Below are positions 1 through 8,059 of a stretch of 64,000 nt of DNA, piece after piece. The notes below the pieces were generated by a model. It did not search any database and was not told where the DNA came from. It saw nothing but the letters and a program-made list of their open reading frames with translations. The translations under genes were made by a program, and so were the position numbers. The stretch lies in assembly GCA_963709875.1 (NCBI GenBank), contig CAVPYB010000005.1:1-64000 (forward strand). Direction: 5' to 3'. How positions within the stretch are numbered: the first letter of the stretch is position 1; the number at the start of each line of letters is the position of its first letter. This stretch comes from JAQBDA01 sp963709875. Its GTDB lineage: Bacteria; Chloroflexota; Anaerolineae; Anaerolineales; UBA4823.

Positions 1-749
1 ATCTATGTCTACAGCCGAGTGGCAGGTGAGCGGGTGATGGCCTCGATCACCCAGTTTCTGGAAAAGAAGCTCCGCCTGCGGGTCAACCGGGAAAAGAGCA
101 AGGTGGCCTATGTGAGCGAAGTTAAGTTCCTGGGCTACCGGATCTTATCCGACGGGCGACTGGCAATTGCGCCGGAAAGCCTGAAACGCATGAAGCAGCG
201 AGTGAAGCAGATCACGCGGCGCAACCGGGGAATTAGTCTGGCAGCTATGATCGAGCAGCTGAATTCCTTCCTAAGCGGGTGGGTGGTGTTCTGGGCTTCA
301 GCTTCTACTATTGAAGAACAGGCGGGGTGCGAATACGGATATCCCGCAAGAGCCTGGAACGGGTGAAACGCAGAATACGACAACTGACTCGACGCAACCA
401 GGGCAGGTCGTGGCATGAAATCAAAGCCCGATTGGAAGTCTACATCAGAGGCTGGGTGAACTATTATGCTCTGGCAGATGCCATGAGCCATACGACCCGG
501 CTGGATGAATGGTTGCGAAGACGAATGCGTCAATTGGCGTGGAAACAATGGAAAACCCCCAAGAATTGATATCGAAACCTACGAAAGCGAGGCGTGTCCG
601 AATATTGGGCGCAACGTGCCGGAGGGTCGAGTTTGGGACCTTGGCGGCTATCAATGTCTCCCCCCATACAACAAGCTCTCAGTAATGCCTACTGGCAGAA
701 GGCGGGCTTACCCAGCTTCAAAACACAATATCAACTTCGTCACACTTGA
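1..749 (+). pseudogene. Chimeric, broken group II intron reverse transcriptase/maturase (3' part)
   Basis: The frame open from base 1 encodes the end of a reverse transcriptase domain (AGERVMASI, KFLGY) and a maturase X-domain start that runs into a GWVVFW stretch near 290. A second maturase C-terminus then follows in another frame: an FLGF-like motif near 290-300, an in-frame TGA at 312, RISRKSLERVKRR, the YIRGWVNYYAL motif, and a TGA at 567 exactly where a CGA arginine codon is expected. The same frame then continues to RKRGVSEYW, GLPSFK and a normal stop at 747. So two related maturase tails are joined, with one frameshift and two nonsense codons. The protein cannot be made whole; the 5' end lies outside the window. 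Confidence 0.85.
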
Positions 750-824
750 CCGAACCGCCGGGTGCGGACCCGCATGCCCGGTGGTGTGGGAGGGGGGGCG
801 GTTGCCCGCCCCCCCTATCCCGAT
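750..824 (+). mobile_element. 3' end of a group II intron (domains V and VI)
   Basis: Directly after the maturase stop lies a domain V-like hairpin: an outer CCGCC paired to GGTGG (the CGC triad opposite GUG with a G-U wobble, as in class IIC), a 2-base bulge (TG), a short distal stem and a 4-base loop. A GC-rich hairpin, presumably domain VI, follows to about 815. The same structure recurs at 26154-26220. The exact 3' splice site (near CGAT, about 824) is inferred by comparison of the two copies. Confidence 0.75.
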
Positions 825-921
825 TTACGTGAATACAGGATAAACAACTGTCCCTCGCTTAACTGTCATATCGAGAAGCGCAGCGGCGAGAAATTCCTCC
901 CAGTCCTGCGTAATACGAGTT

Positions 922-990
922 AAGAAGAAACACGAAGAGCCTTATTCAAGTCCTTCGTGTTTCTTTGTGTATCCTTCGTGGTCTTTGTGT
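922..990. repeat. Dispersed CACGAAG/CTTCGTG hairpin
   Basis: AAGAAACACGAAG pairs with CTTCGTGTTTCTT across a 15-base loop, followed by further CTTCGTGG and CTTTGTGT words. Related composite hairpins lie at 37968-38048 and 42440-42510. No reading frame is associated with it. Confidence 0.6.
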
Positions 991-1008
991 TAGAAATATA
1001 CTCCGACG

Positions 1009-1329
1009 CTACATCACATCGAAAGTCTCGAAGACCGAGATCGATGCACCGCCATCCAGCACCGGGCAGCCCTGCGCCATCTTTGCCGCCTCATCCAGTG
1101 AACCGGCTTCCAGGATGGTATAGCCGCTGGCCATCGAGCCTGCCGGACCATCGCTGATCACACCGTCGGCGGAGACGGACTTCGCCATCGGGGTGAACGG
1201 GTTGCCCGGGTCGGCGACCGCCGCACCGAGCGAGCCGTACCAGACCTCCCAGGCTTTCATCACCGCAGCGGTCTCTTCCTCGGTTTCCGGCATGCCGCCG
1301 CCGATATAGAGTAATACATATTTCGCCAT
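1009..1329 (-). CDS. YCII-related domain protein
   Basis: 106 residues, the usual length of the YCII/DGPF family (dimeric ferredoxin-like fold, small cytoplasmic proteins of unknown or varied function, some found near sigma factors). Visible family features are the N-terminal beta strand KYVLLYIGG, a central DGPAGSMASGY stretch resembling the DGPF motif, and the closing SISVFETFDVM. An AGGAG ribosome binding site lies 6 bases before the ATG. No sigma factor gene is adjacent, so its partner is unknown. Confidence 0.85.
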   Translation of the reverse strand: MAKYVLLYIGGGMPETEEETAAVMKAWEVWYGSLGAAVADPGNPFTPMAKSVSADGVISDGPAGSMASGYTILEAGSLDEAAKMAQGCPVLDGGASISVFETFDVM

Positions 1330-1610
1330 TTCGCTCTCCTATTAGTATAAATCCTACCTGATTTATGCGTATTACACATGTAGATTATACTACAACGGAT
1401 ACTCGAGAGTTCGTTGAAGCATTTCTGCACTTGAGGAGAACTCAACCAAATGTCCATACACTTGAGAGATCAATCTACATCGATGTCATTACCCCCAATA
1501 ATCATCCTAAGGAAAGATCCTGACCCAAACTGAGGAAAGTTTGGAAAATAAATACAATCCCATATGAATTCATCCCACAGTTATTAAACGATCTGCGGGT
1601 TGAATTTGTT
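1330..1610. other. Intergenic stretch without a recognised gene
   Basis: About 280 bases between the YCII gene start and the terminator of the DUF4397 gene. It is AT-richer than the flanks and holds the YCII ribosome binding site. No supported ORF or RNA was seen. Confidence 0.5.
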
Positions 1611-1663
1611 AAAAATACAAAAAATGGTGGTGTTCGAGAATCATTTACTCGAACACCACCATT
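1611..1663 (-). terminator. Rho-independent terminator of the DUF4397 gene
   Basis: A perfect 16-bp stem (AATGGTGGTGTTCGAG with its complement at 1648-1663) and a 9-base loop are followed on the minus strand by a T-rich tract read from 1622 to 1611. It lies 32 bases after the stop codon of the minus-strand gene. Confidence 0.9.
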
Positions 1664-1695
1664 GTAAAGCCGACTAGATCGGGTTATGGGTACAG

Positions 1696-3738
1696 CTACC
1701 GGATAATTATCGGCATCAGGATGTTGTATTTTATGAAGAAACCCTGGGCATCAGAAGGCAAAGCGAAACCACCCAGCGGCTGGTTGGAGCCCTCACCGAC
1801 TGCGAAGGCAGAGACGATCTGCCCGTCGGTGAAGGTGACGGGAGCCAGGTTGATCAGGGTGGTGCTTCCGTCGGGAGTGGTGATCATGAGATCGTACTCG
1901 CCGGCAGGCAGCTCGGAATAGGCTGCCACGTCCCCAAAGACGACATCGTCGAGGATGACAGTGCCATCATCCAGGCGCACATCCGCGGTAGTGCCGGCCA
2001 GGGTGTCGGCGAAAGGAGCCAGGTGACCCAGGCGCAGCTTGAAGTTGCCGGAAGCTGGAGCAGTGTTGTCATCCAGGAGAGCCTTGAGGCTCAGAGGCTG
2101 GTTGGCGCCGTCACCGATGGCGATGGCAGTGTAGTCATTGTTGCCCATCAGATCGACGGTGGCGGAGATAGCAGCCGAAGCGCTGCCCTGTGGGAAGACT
2201 TCGACCAGGTAGCTGCCTTCGGGCAGGTCGATGTAAGCGGTCGAGTCGCCGTAATCGAAGTTCGTCAATGCAGGAGAACCGTTAAGGGTGACTGTGACCG
2301 GCGCGCTGGCAGCAAAAGGAGCCAGGTGGGCTACCTGCAAGCGTGCGATATCGAGCGGCAGGAAGAAACCCTGGGCATCAGAAGGCAAAGCGAAACCACC
2401 CAGCGGCTGGTTGGAACCCTCACCGACTGCGAAGGCAGAGACGATCTGCCCGTCGGTGAAGGTGACAGGAGCCAGGTTGATCAGGGTGGTGCTTCCGTCG
2501 GGAGTGGTGATCATGAGATCGTACTCGCCGGCAGGCAGCTCGGAATAGGCTGCCACGTCCCCAAAGACGACATCGTCGAGGATGACAGTGCCATCATCCA
2601 GGCGCACATCCGCGGTAGTGCCGGCCAGGGTGTCGGCGAAAGGAGCCAGGTGACCCAGGCGCAGCTTGAAGTTGCCGGAAGCTGGAGCAGTGTTGTCATC
2701 CAGGAGAGCCTTGAGGCTCAGAGGCTGGTTGGCGCCGTCACCGATGGCGATGGCAGTGTAGTCATTGTTGCCCATCAGATCGACGGTGGCGGAGATAGCA
2801 GCTGAAGCGCTGCCCTGTGGGAAGACTTCGACCAGGTAGCTGCCTTCGGGCAGGTCGATGTAAGCGGTCGAGTCGCCGTAATCGAAGTTCGTCAATGCAG
2901 GAGAACCGTTAAGGGTGACTGTGACCGGCGCGCTGGCAGCAAAAGGAGCCAGGTGGGCTACCTGCAAGCGTGCGATATCGAGCGGCAGGAAGAAACCCTG
3001 GGCATCAGAAGGTAAAGCAAAACCACCCAGCGGCTGGTTGGAGCCCTCACCGACTGCGAAGGCAGAGACGATCTGCCCGTCGGTGAAGGTGACGGGAGCC
3101 AGGTTGATCAGGGTGGTGCTTCCGTCGGGAGTGGTGATCATGAGATCGTACTCGCCGGCAGGCAGCTCGGAATAGGCTGCCACGTCCCCAAAGACGACAT
3201 CGTCGAGGATGACAGTGCCATCATCCAGGCGCACATCCGCGGTAGTGCCGGCCAGGGTGTCGGCGAAAGGAGCCAGGTGACCCAGGCGCAGCTTGAAGTT
3301 GCCGGAAGCTGGAGCAGTGTTGTCATCCAGGAGAGCCTTGAGGCTCAGAGGCTGGTTGGCGCCGTCACCGATGGCGATGGCAGTGTAGTCGCTGCCACCT
3401 ACCAGATGGACGGTGGCGGAGATAGCAGCCGAAGCGCTGCCCTGTGGGAAGACTTCGACCAGGTAGCTGCCTTCGGGCAGGTCGATGTAAGCGGTCGAGT
3501 CGCCGTAATCGAAGTTCGTCAATGCAGGAGAACCGTTAAGGGTGACTGTGACCGGAGCGCTGGCAGCAAAAGGAGCCAGATGGGCTACCTGCAGGCGTGC
3601 ATTTGCATTTGGATTCTCTGCTGATGGTAGTGAGCCAGGTGTTTGTGATTGATCTGTTTCGAATCTTGCAAGCACTGGTACAGCAAGTAGTAATGCTGCG
3701 AACAAAAAGACACCGACTAACAATATGAATTTTTTCAT
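1696..3738 (-). CDS. Secreted DUF4397 repeat protein
   Basis: 680 residues from the ATG at 3738, chosen over the longer frame because GAAAGGA lies just upstream and the product then starts with a signal peptide (MKKFILLVGVFLFAALLLA). The mature part is three tandem units of 209 residues, each holding two DUF4397-type halves (RLQVAHLAPFA..., then FKLRLGHLAPFAD...). The units differ by only a few residues. DUF4397 proteins are extracellular beta-rich proteins of unknown binding function. The chain ends FIKYNILMPIIIR, a hydrophobic-P-hydrophobic-R tail also seen on other secreted proteins in this window. Monocistronic, with a strong terminator. Confidence 0.9.
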   Translation of the reverse strand: MKKFILLVGVFLFAALLLAVPVLARFETDQSQTPGSLPSAENPNANARLQVAHLAPFAASAPVTVTLNGSPALTNFDYGDSTAYIDLPEGSYLVEVFPQGSASAAISATVHLVGGSDYTAIAIGDGANQPLSLKALLDDNTAPASGNFKLRLGHLAPFADTLAGTTADVRLDDGTVILDDVVFGDVAAYSELPAGEYDLMITTPDGSTTLINLAPVTFTDGQIVSAFAVGEGSNQPLGGFALPSDAQGFFLPLDIARLQVAHLAPFAASAPVTVTLNGSPALTNFDYGDSTAYIDLPEGSYLVEVFPQGSASAAISATVDLMGNNDYTAIAIGDGANQPLSLKALLDDNTAPASGNFKLRLGHLAPFADTLAGTTADVRLDDGTVILDDVVFGDVAAYSELPAGEYDLMITTPDGSTTLINLAPVTFTDGQIVSAFAVGEGSNQPLGGFALPSDAQGFFLPLDIARLQVAHLAPFAASAPVTVTLNGSPALTNFDYGDSTAYIDLPEGSYLVEVFPQGSASAAISATVDLMGNNDYTAIAIGDGANQPLSLKALLDDNTAPASGNFKLRLGHLAPFADTLAGTTADVRLDDGTVILDDVVFGDVAAYSELPAGEYDLMITTPDGSTTLINLAPVTFTDGQIVSAFAVGEGSNQPLGGFALPSDAQGFFIKYNILMPIIIR
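1735..3600. repeat. Three tandem copies of a 627-bp unit
   Basis: Unit starts, judged by the GAAGAAACCCTGGG word, are at 1735, 2362 and 2989, exactly 627 bp apart. Copies are almost identical at the DNA level including third codon positions, with only scattered single differences (for example around 3391-3411 in the last copy). The repeat stays inside the reading frame. Confidence 0.95.
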
Positions 3739-4029
3739 GCTAAATCCTTTCGTTGGGGGTATGTGTTGGTTAATAAACGTATACATTATAATAATATATT
3801 GTCCGATAAATATTAATATATTGTTAGCATAATGTATAAATATATATAGATATTGCGCTAATAGATATTCAGAGGTCTTAGACAATACCTTCGCCAAAAA
3901 GAATCAATAGGGCAACCTGTAGTAAAGTTGTGTTCACCACAAACCAACCTGCCGCAGGAAGCCCGTGATCAACATTTTAGCACTTTTACAATGTATGCAG
4001 CGTTGAGCAAAGCACGCTAGGCAACATCC
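3739..4029. other. AT-rich upstream region of the DUF4397 gene
   Basis: Bases 3775-3880 are strongly AT-rich with many TATA/ATAT words, unlike the GC-rich surroundings. It must carry the promoter of the minus-strand gene, but several -10-like words compete and none can be chosen. No gene seen. Confidence 0.4.
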
Positions 4030-4530
4030 GCACCCGCATCTGTCAGGCTGTGACACTACATCATGAATTCGCTCAAGCGCTCAACGTGGTCATCATCACC
4101 AAAACCAATCTCAAGACGGGTGGTTTTGCCAATGTCAACCTGTTCTCCAGCGGCCTGGAGATCAGCTATGCCAAGATCATCGACTTCGATAGTTTGCGCT
4201 TCCAAATCGAGTTCAATTTCAGGGATGCCAAACAGTTTTGGGGCTTGGAAGATTTCATGAACGTCAATGAAGTCCCGCTCACCAATGCCCTCAACCTGTC
4301 ACTATTCATGGTCAATCTTTCTCAGGTCTTACTGTGCGACCTTCGTCAGACCATCCCCGAAAGCAGCATCCTGGATCTGAAAGCCTACCTTCCGAGCCGC
4401 CAAATACTTCCAGGAGACAATAAAAATGCTTCCGCAAAAACCAGACCCCATTTTATTGGAGCAGATTTTCGGCCAGGTGGCCTCATTGGGCTGTATTCAT
4501 CCTGTTAATGTGCAGGTTCTCTCGCCCTAA
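4030..4530 (+). pseudogene. Remnant of a DDE transposase (IS4-like), 3' part
   Basis: The frame encodes SLRFQIEFNFRDAKQFWGLE, the conserved C-terminal catalytic region (Y/F...E) of IS4-type DDE transposases, followed by a typical tail. Near 4400 the homology moves to another frame (AKYFQETIKMLPQKPDPILL, stop at 4530), so there is a frameshift. The N-terminal half is missing. No terminal inverted repeats were found; it is a dead fragment. Confidence 0.75.
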
Positions 4531-4849
4531 CTGGCGAAGGTATTGTCATATAATTGGTATTGTTTTATCTAATATATCGTATTATGTGCTATAATTTTAC
4601 GATCACAGCCACAGCCTTGGTAAAACTCACGGGATCGTGAGCAACAAAGGGGGATAATAACCAGGACCTCATCGATGCATTTCTAGTCGCGCAAATTATT
4701 GCCATGTTATTGTGGCAATAATTTGGGGTATTTTATTGGTGGCGATCGCAGGTGCCGGCTATGTGCTCGCGTTGGATACTAACCCAGCCTGTATTGCCCA
4801 TTCAAGTGCGCTCGCCAGTATGAGCAAACCAGCCCCAAAGGAGAGTTTG
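4531..4849. other. Spacer with an open frame leading into the SnoaL-like gene
   Basis: The frame of the next gene is open here and from a GTG at 4712 would add a hydrophobic segment (IIWGILLVAIAGAGYVLAL). There is no ribosome binding site for that start, and the segment may be a remnant of another gene. Otherwise nothing recognised. Confidence 0.4.
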
Positions 4850-5305
4850 ATGAGCAGTAAAACGGATGTGATTCAGATGTGGGAGGATGAGAGCTGGAGA
4901 AACCCTCCGTCGAGCATGGTCTCTGCGAACGAGATGTATCTCTCGGACGAATTTCATAATCTAGACATAGATGGCAATGTTATGGGAGATAAAGCGGCAT
5001 TTACCGCCGTATCCCAACTGCTTTTTAATGCATTCACAGGCTTCAAGGGTGTGGTGCATGACCTTCAAGAAGAAGAGGATGGCAGCGTCACAATGACCTT
5101 CCATTTCGAAGGGATGCACACGGGCGATTTTGACCTGTCGGCAATGGGCATGGGCGTCATTCATGCTACAGGTAAACGGGTCGTAACCCCGGCATCCAAA
5201 ACCAGGTTTGTGGTTGAAGGCGGTAAAATCGTAAGCTCCCAACCCATTTCAGGAGGATTCGAGGATCTCCTGGCAGGTATTGGGGTGACACTGCCATCAG
5301 TGTAA
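4850..5305 (+). CDS. SnoaL-like (NTF2-fold) ester-cyclase family protein
   Basis: 151 residues from the ATG at 4850, chosen because AAAGGAG lies 6-7 bases upstream and the length then matches SnoaL-like proteins (about 130-150). Features: MWEDESWRNPPSSM (helix at the family's N-terminus), YLSDEFHNLDIDG, a FTGFKGVVHDL strand, FHFEGMHTGDF, and a C-terminal KIVSSQPISGG. Such proteins are small alpha+beta barrels that bind hydrophobic substrates; the substrate cannot be told. A GTG at 4712 would add a possible membrane helix. Followed by a good terminator, so probably a single-gene unit. Confidence 0.75.
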   Translation: MSSKTDVIQMWEDESWRNPPSSMVSANEMYLSDEFHNLDIDGNVMGDKAAFTAVSQLLFNAFTGFKGVVHDLQEEEDGSVTMTFHFEGMHTGDFDLSAMGMGVIHATGKRVVTPASKTRFVVEGGKIVSSQPISGGFEDLLAGIGVTLPSV

Positions 5306-5340
5306 TCTGGCGCTTCAATATCTAGCGCTGCATATACATC

Positions 5341-5392
5341 TAAGCGAGCTGAGGATATCGTGAGCGATCTTATCAGCTCGCTTTATTTTTTA
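5341..5392 (+). terminator. Rho-independent terminator
   Basis: AAGCGAGCTGA pairs with TCAGCTCGCTT (11 bp), followed by TTATTTTTTAA. It lies 36 bases after the SnoaL-like gene. Confidence 0.9.
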
Positions 5393-5600
5393 ATCAAGTC
5401 CATATTTCTTCGAATATCGCTGGTGGTCTTTGTGTCAGGTAATTCCTTCGCCTCTACAATAGATATGAACAATCGATGAGTCTTTTCGAAGAAGTATTGA
5501 CTTCTGCATGGTTTGTGATATATTTCACTTAATAATCATAAAAATTCAGTGTCGGTGTGCAGTATCGTAGGCTGTATAGAAATTCGTAGATTGGATAACC

Positions 5601-6104
5601 ATGAACAAGACAATGGGTTTTGAATCGATTGCAGATCTATATGAGAAGGGAGACCGGGCAATCACAGGCTGGATGGCGCAGTACGGACTGACCATCCTGC
5701 GCATCGGACTCGGGGTGGTATTTTTCTGGTTTGGGGCTTTGAAGCTCGTTCCCGGTCTGAGCCCGGCAGAGGCGCTGGTGCGGAATACGATCTATTTCGT
5801 GAACCCGGACATCTTCCAACCGGTGCTCGCCATCTGGGAGATGCTGATCGGCGTCGGGCTGCTGACAGGCAGATATCTGCGCCTGACACTGCTGCTGCTG
5901 TTTGCGCAGATGGTCGGCACTGCACTCCCGCTGGTCATGCTGCCCGAGGTCGTCTGGACGGTTTTCCCCTTTGGGCTGACCCTGGAAGGTCAGTACATTA
6001 TCAAGAACATGGTGATCATCGGGTCCGCCATCGTTTTAGGCGGGACGGTGCGTGGGGGCAGACTTGTCGCGGAGCCCGAGCCGGACGAAATGCAGCGACC
6101 CTGA
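5601..6104 (+). CDS. DoxX/DUF417-like membrane protein
   Basis: 167 residues with about four hydrophobic segments (LTILRIGLGVVFFWFGALKL, an IWEMLIGVGLL segment, LTLLLLFAQMVGTALPLV, and IIKNMVIIGSAIVLGG). The opening R-x-GLGVVFFWFGALKL and the closing YIIKNMVIIGSA are typical of the DoxX/YkgB superfamily of four-helix inner-membrane proteins. The next gene, a type II NADH dehydrogenase, follows after 15 bases, so the two are likely co-transcribed; a quinone-linked redox role is plausible from that context. No clear Shine-Dalgarno sequence precedes the ATG. Confidence 0.8.
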   Translation: MNKTMGFESIADLYEKGDRAITGWMAQYGLTILRIGLGVVFFWFGALKLVPGLSPAEALVRNTIYFVNPDIFQPVLAIWEMLIGVGLLTGRYLRLTLLLLFAQMVGTALPLVMLPEVVWTVFPFGLTLEGQYIIKNMVIIGSAIVLGGTVRGGRLVAEPEPDEMQRP

Positions 6105-6119
6105 GAAGGAGGTATGCGG

Positions 6120-7496
6120 ATGAAGCAGAGATCGGATCCAGGACGCCATCACGTACTCGTTGTCGGGGGCGGATTCGGCGGTCTTTACGCTGTGCAGGCA
6201 CTTCGGAATGCCCCGGTTGACGTGACGCTGATCGACAGGCGCAACTTCCACCTGTTCCAACCGCTGCTGTACCAGGTGGCGACCGGAGGGCTCTCCCCGG
6301 GGGACATCGCCTCACCCTTACGTGCGATCCTAAAAGGTCAGGACAATGTGTCCGTAATCCAGGCAGAGGTTGTCGATCTAGAGCCTGAGGCTCAGAAGGT
6401 GATCTTGAAGGATGGAGAATTGAGCTACGACTCCCTGGTCTTAGCAACTGGTGCTGAGAATTCGTATTTCTCCCACGATGACTGGGAGCGGCGTGCTCCG
6501 GGGCTGAAAACGGTCGAAGACGCGCTCGAAATCCGGCGCAAGATCCTGCTGGCTTTCGAGACCGCCGAGCGCCAGCCGGATCCAGAAAAGCGTAACGCAT
6601 GGATGACCTTCGTGGTCATCGGCGGCGGGCCGACCGGGGTCGAACTGGCGGGCGCAATCGCCGAGCTCGCACACAGCACCCTGGAGGGTGAGTATGAGAA
6701 TATCTCACCGGCTGACTCAAGGATTATTTTAATGGAAGGGGGGCAGGATATCCTACCGTCGTACCCAGGAGCCTCTTCTGCCAATGCCCGCAGGTCGTTG
6801 GAGAGAGTGGGAGTTCACGTCCAACCCGAGGCGTTGGTGCAGGACATCCATGAAGGGGGGCTGGTCTACCGCCGGTCCGACGGCAGCGAGGTCGAAATTC
6901 ATACCCAGACCGTCCTGTGGGCTGCCGGGATGCAGGCTTCTTCGTTCACCCGCACGCTGCAGTCCAGAACCGGGGTTGAGCTGGACCGTTCTGGCAGGGT
7001 AATCGTCGAGCGTGATCTCTCCATCCCGGGCTGGCCTGATATATTCGCTATCGGCGATATGATCCATTTCCCCGGAGAGGATGGGGCGCTGCTGCCGGGT
7101 GTCGCGCCGGTCGCCATGCAGCAGGGCAGGTACGTTGCCGCTGTGATCCAGGCGCGTATGGAGGGACGAAGCTCAGCTGGCTTCCGGTATAAAGACAAAG
7201 GCAGCCTGGCGGTGATCGGTCGCAACTCTGCTGTGGCTGTGTTCGGCAGGCTGCAGATTGCCGGATTCCTGGCCTGGGTGACCTGGATTTTCATCCACCT
7301 GTGGTACATCATCGAATATGATAATAAGCTGATGGTAATGATTCAGTGGGCGTGGAATTACTTCACCCGCAAGCGAGGAGCCAGATTGATCACTGGCGTA
7401 CGCCCATACGCACTGGTAGATATATCTCCATCACAGGACGACGCGGCGGAGAGACCAGCTCATCTCGATGCGATCGCTTCACATAACCCAGGATAG
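6120..7496 (+). CDS. ndh: Type II NADH:quinone oxidoreductase (FAD-dependent)
   Basis: 458 residues. Two Rossmann folds: an FAD-binding VLVVGGGFGGLYA at the N-terminus and an NADH-binding VVIGGGPTGVELAGA in the middle. HLFQPLLYQVATGGLSP and the second FAD contact IFAIGDM are classic for NDH-2 and related sulfide/ferredoxin reductases, and the C-terminal GFLAWVTWIFIHLWYII is the amphipathic membrane-binding part of NDH-2. It feeds electrons from NADH to quinone without proton pumping. The ATG at 6120 is preferred over 6114 because AAGGAGG (6106-6112) is then 7 bases away. Likely in an operon with the DoxX-like gene. Confidence 0.9.
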   Translation: MKQRSDPGRHHVLVVGGGFGGLYAVQALRNAPVDVTLIDRRNFHLFQPLLYQVATGGLSPGDIASPLRAILKGQDNVSVIQAEVVDLEPEAQKVILKDGELSYDSLVLATGAENSYFSHDDWERRAPGLKTVEDALEIRRKILLAFETAERQPDPEKRNAWMTFVVIGGGPTGVELAGAIAELAHSTLEGEYENISPADSRIILMEGGQDILPSYPGASSANARRSLERVGVHVQPEALVQDIHEGGLVYRRSDGSEVEIHTQTVLWAAGMQASSFTRTLQSRTGVELDRSGRVIVERDLSIPGWPDIFAIGDMIHFPGEDGALLPGVAPVAMQQGRYVAAVIQARMEGRSSAGFRYKDKGSLAVIGRNSAVAVFGRLQIAGFLAWVTWIFIHLWYIIEYDNKLMVMIQWAWNYFTRKRGARLITGVRPYALVDISPSQDDAAERPAHLDAIASHNPG

Positions 7497-7563
7497 ATAG
7501 CAGGGGGCTGCATCCACCTGGCTTCGACCCTCGGAAAGGCGTTCTATTTGGGTTAAGGCGAAC

Positions 7564-7625
7564 GGGTTAACCCATTGGTTCACCCCATGGTGGGATGGGG
7601 TGAATTTGGGGGGATTTTTCCCAAA
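7564..7625. promoter_or_regulatory. Cluster of three inverted repeats upstream of the HTH gene
   Basis: Three palindromes follow one another: GGGTTAACCC (7564-7573), TTCACCCCAT-6-ATGGGGTGAA (7579-7604) and TTTGGG-9-CCCAAA (7605-7625). They sit just before a good promoter. They may be operators or, given the replication-type product, part of an origin; neither can be shown from sequence. Confidence 0.5.
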
Positions 7626-7640
7626 AAGGGCGATATTGAC

Positions 7641-7669
7641 TTGCATTCGGCGGGATATTTCTGTACAAT
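7641..7669 (+). promoter_or_regulatory. Sigma-70-type promoter, leaderless
   Basis: TTGCAT (7641-7646), 17-base spacer, TACAAT (7664-7669). The ATG of the next gene begins 6 bases after the -10 box, so the transcript should start at or next to the start codon. Confidence 0.75.
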
Positions 7670-7675
7670 CCAACC

Positions 7676-8059
7676 ATGAAACAAATGTTCTGCTCAAATC
7701 CAGTTTCGTCGCCTTCTGATTGGGTATTCATGCCGGCAATCCTCCTTTTCGACCAGCGCCTGTCGCCCGGTGCGCGATATACCTGGCTGCTGCTAAAGAG
7801 CCTGGCCGGCAGCGCACCCGCAACGCCGCCTATCTCCAGGGCGGATTTCTGCAAGCTGGCAGAAATACACCGCAGCACACTGTACAGCCACCTGGGTAAG
7901 CTGTCAGATCTCGGCTACCTGAGCGTGCATAAAGTCAGCCGCACCGAGCTGGTCTTCGGTTTTCCGGCGGAGATGTTGGAGCTCGAAATGGCTGAAAAAA
8001 ACGACATTGCTGCCTCTCTTAAAGACTCTTTAACTTTAGTTTCCGCTAAAAGCGGATAA
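7676..8059 (+). CDS. Helix-turn-helix protein, replication-initiator-like N-terminal part (interrupted locus)
   Basis: 127 residues. Residues about 20-95 form a winged-helix domain like those of phage/plasmid replication proteins: MPAILLFDQRLSPGARYTWL, ISRADFCKLAEIHRSTLYSHLGKLSDLGYLSVHK. The reading frame stops at 8059 just where inserted DNA begins. A piece beyond the two insertion sequences (11439-11795) looks like the C-terminal part of the same type of protein, and the gene after that resembles a helicase-loader. I infer that the original gene or operon was split by the insertions. DNA binding is supported; the exact function is not. Confidence 0.6.
   Translation: MKQMFCSNPVSSPSDWVFMPAILLFDQRLSPGARYTWLLLKSLAGSAPATPPISRADFCKLAEIHRSTLYSHLGKLSDLGYLSVHKVSRTELVFGFPAEMLELEMAEKNDIAASLKDSLTLVSAKSG

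Noticed and set aside
2023..2805. Plus-strand ORF of 260 codons with internal repeats
   Set aside because: It is antisense to the DUF4397 repeat gene and merely mirrors the 627-bp repeat. No start signal.
1735..3600. Possible CRISPR array
   Set aside because: The repeats are 627 bp, contiguous and coding; there are no short repeats with unique spacers. No cas genes occur in the window.
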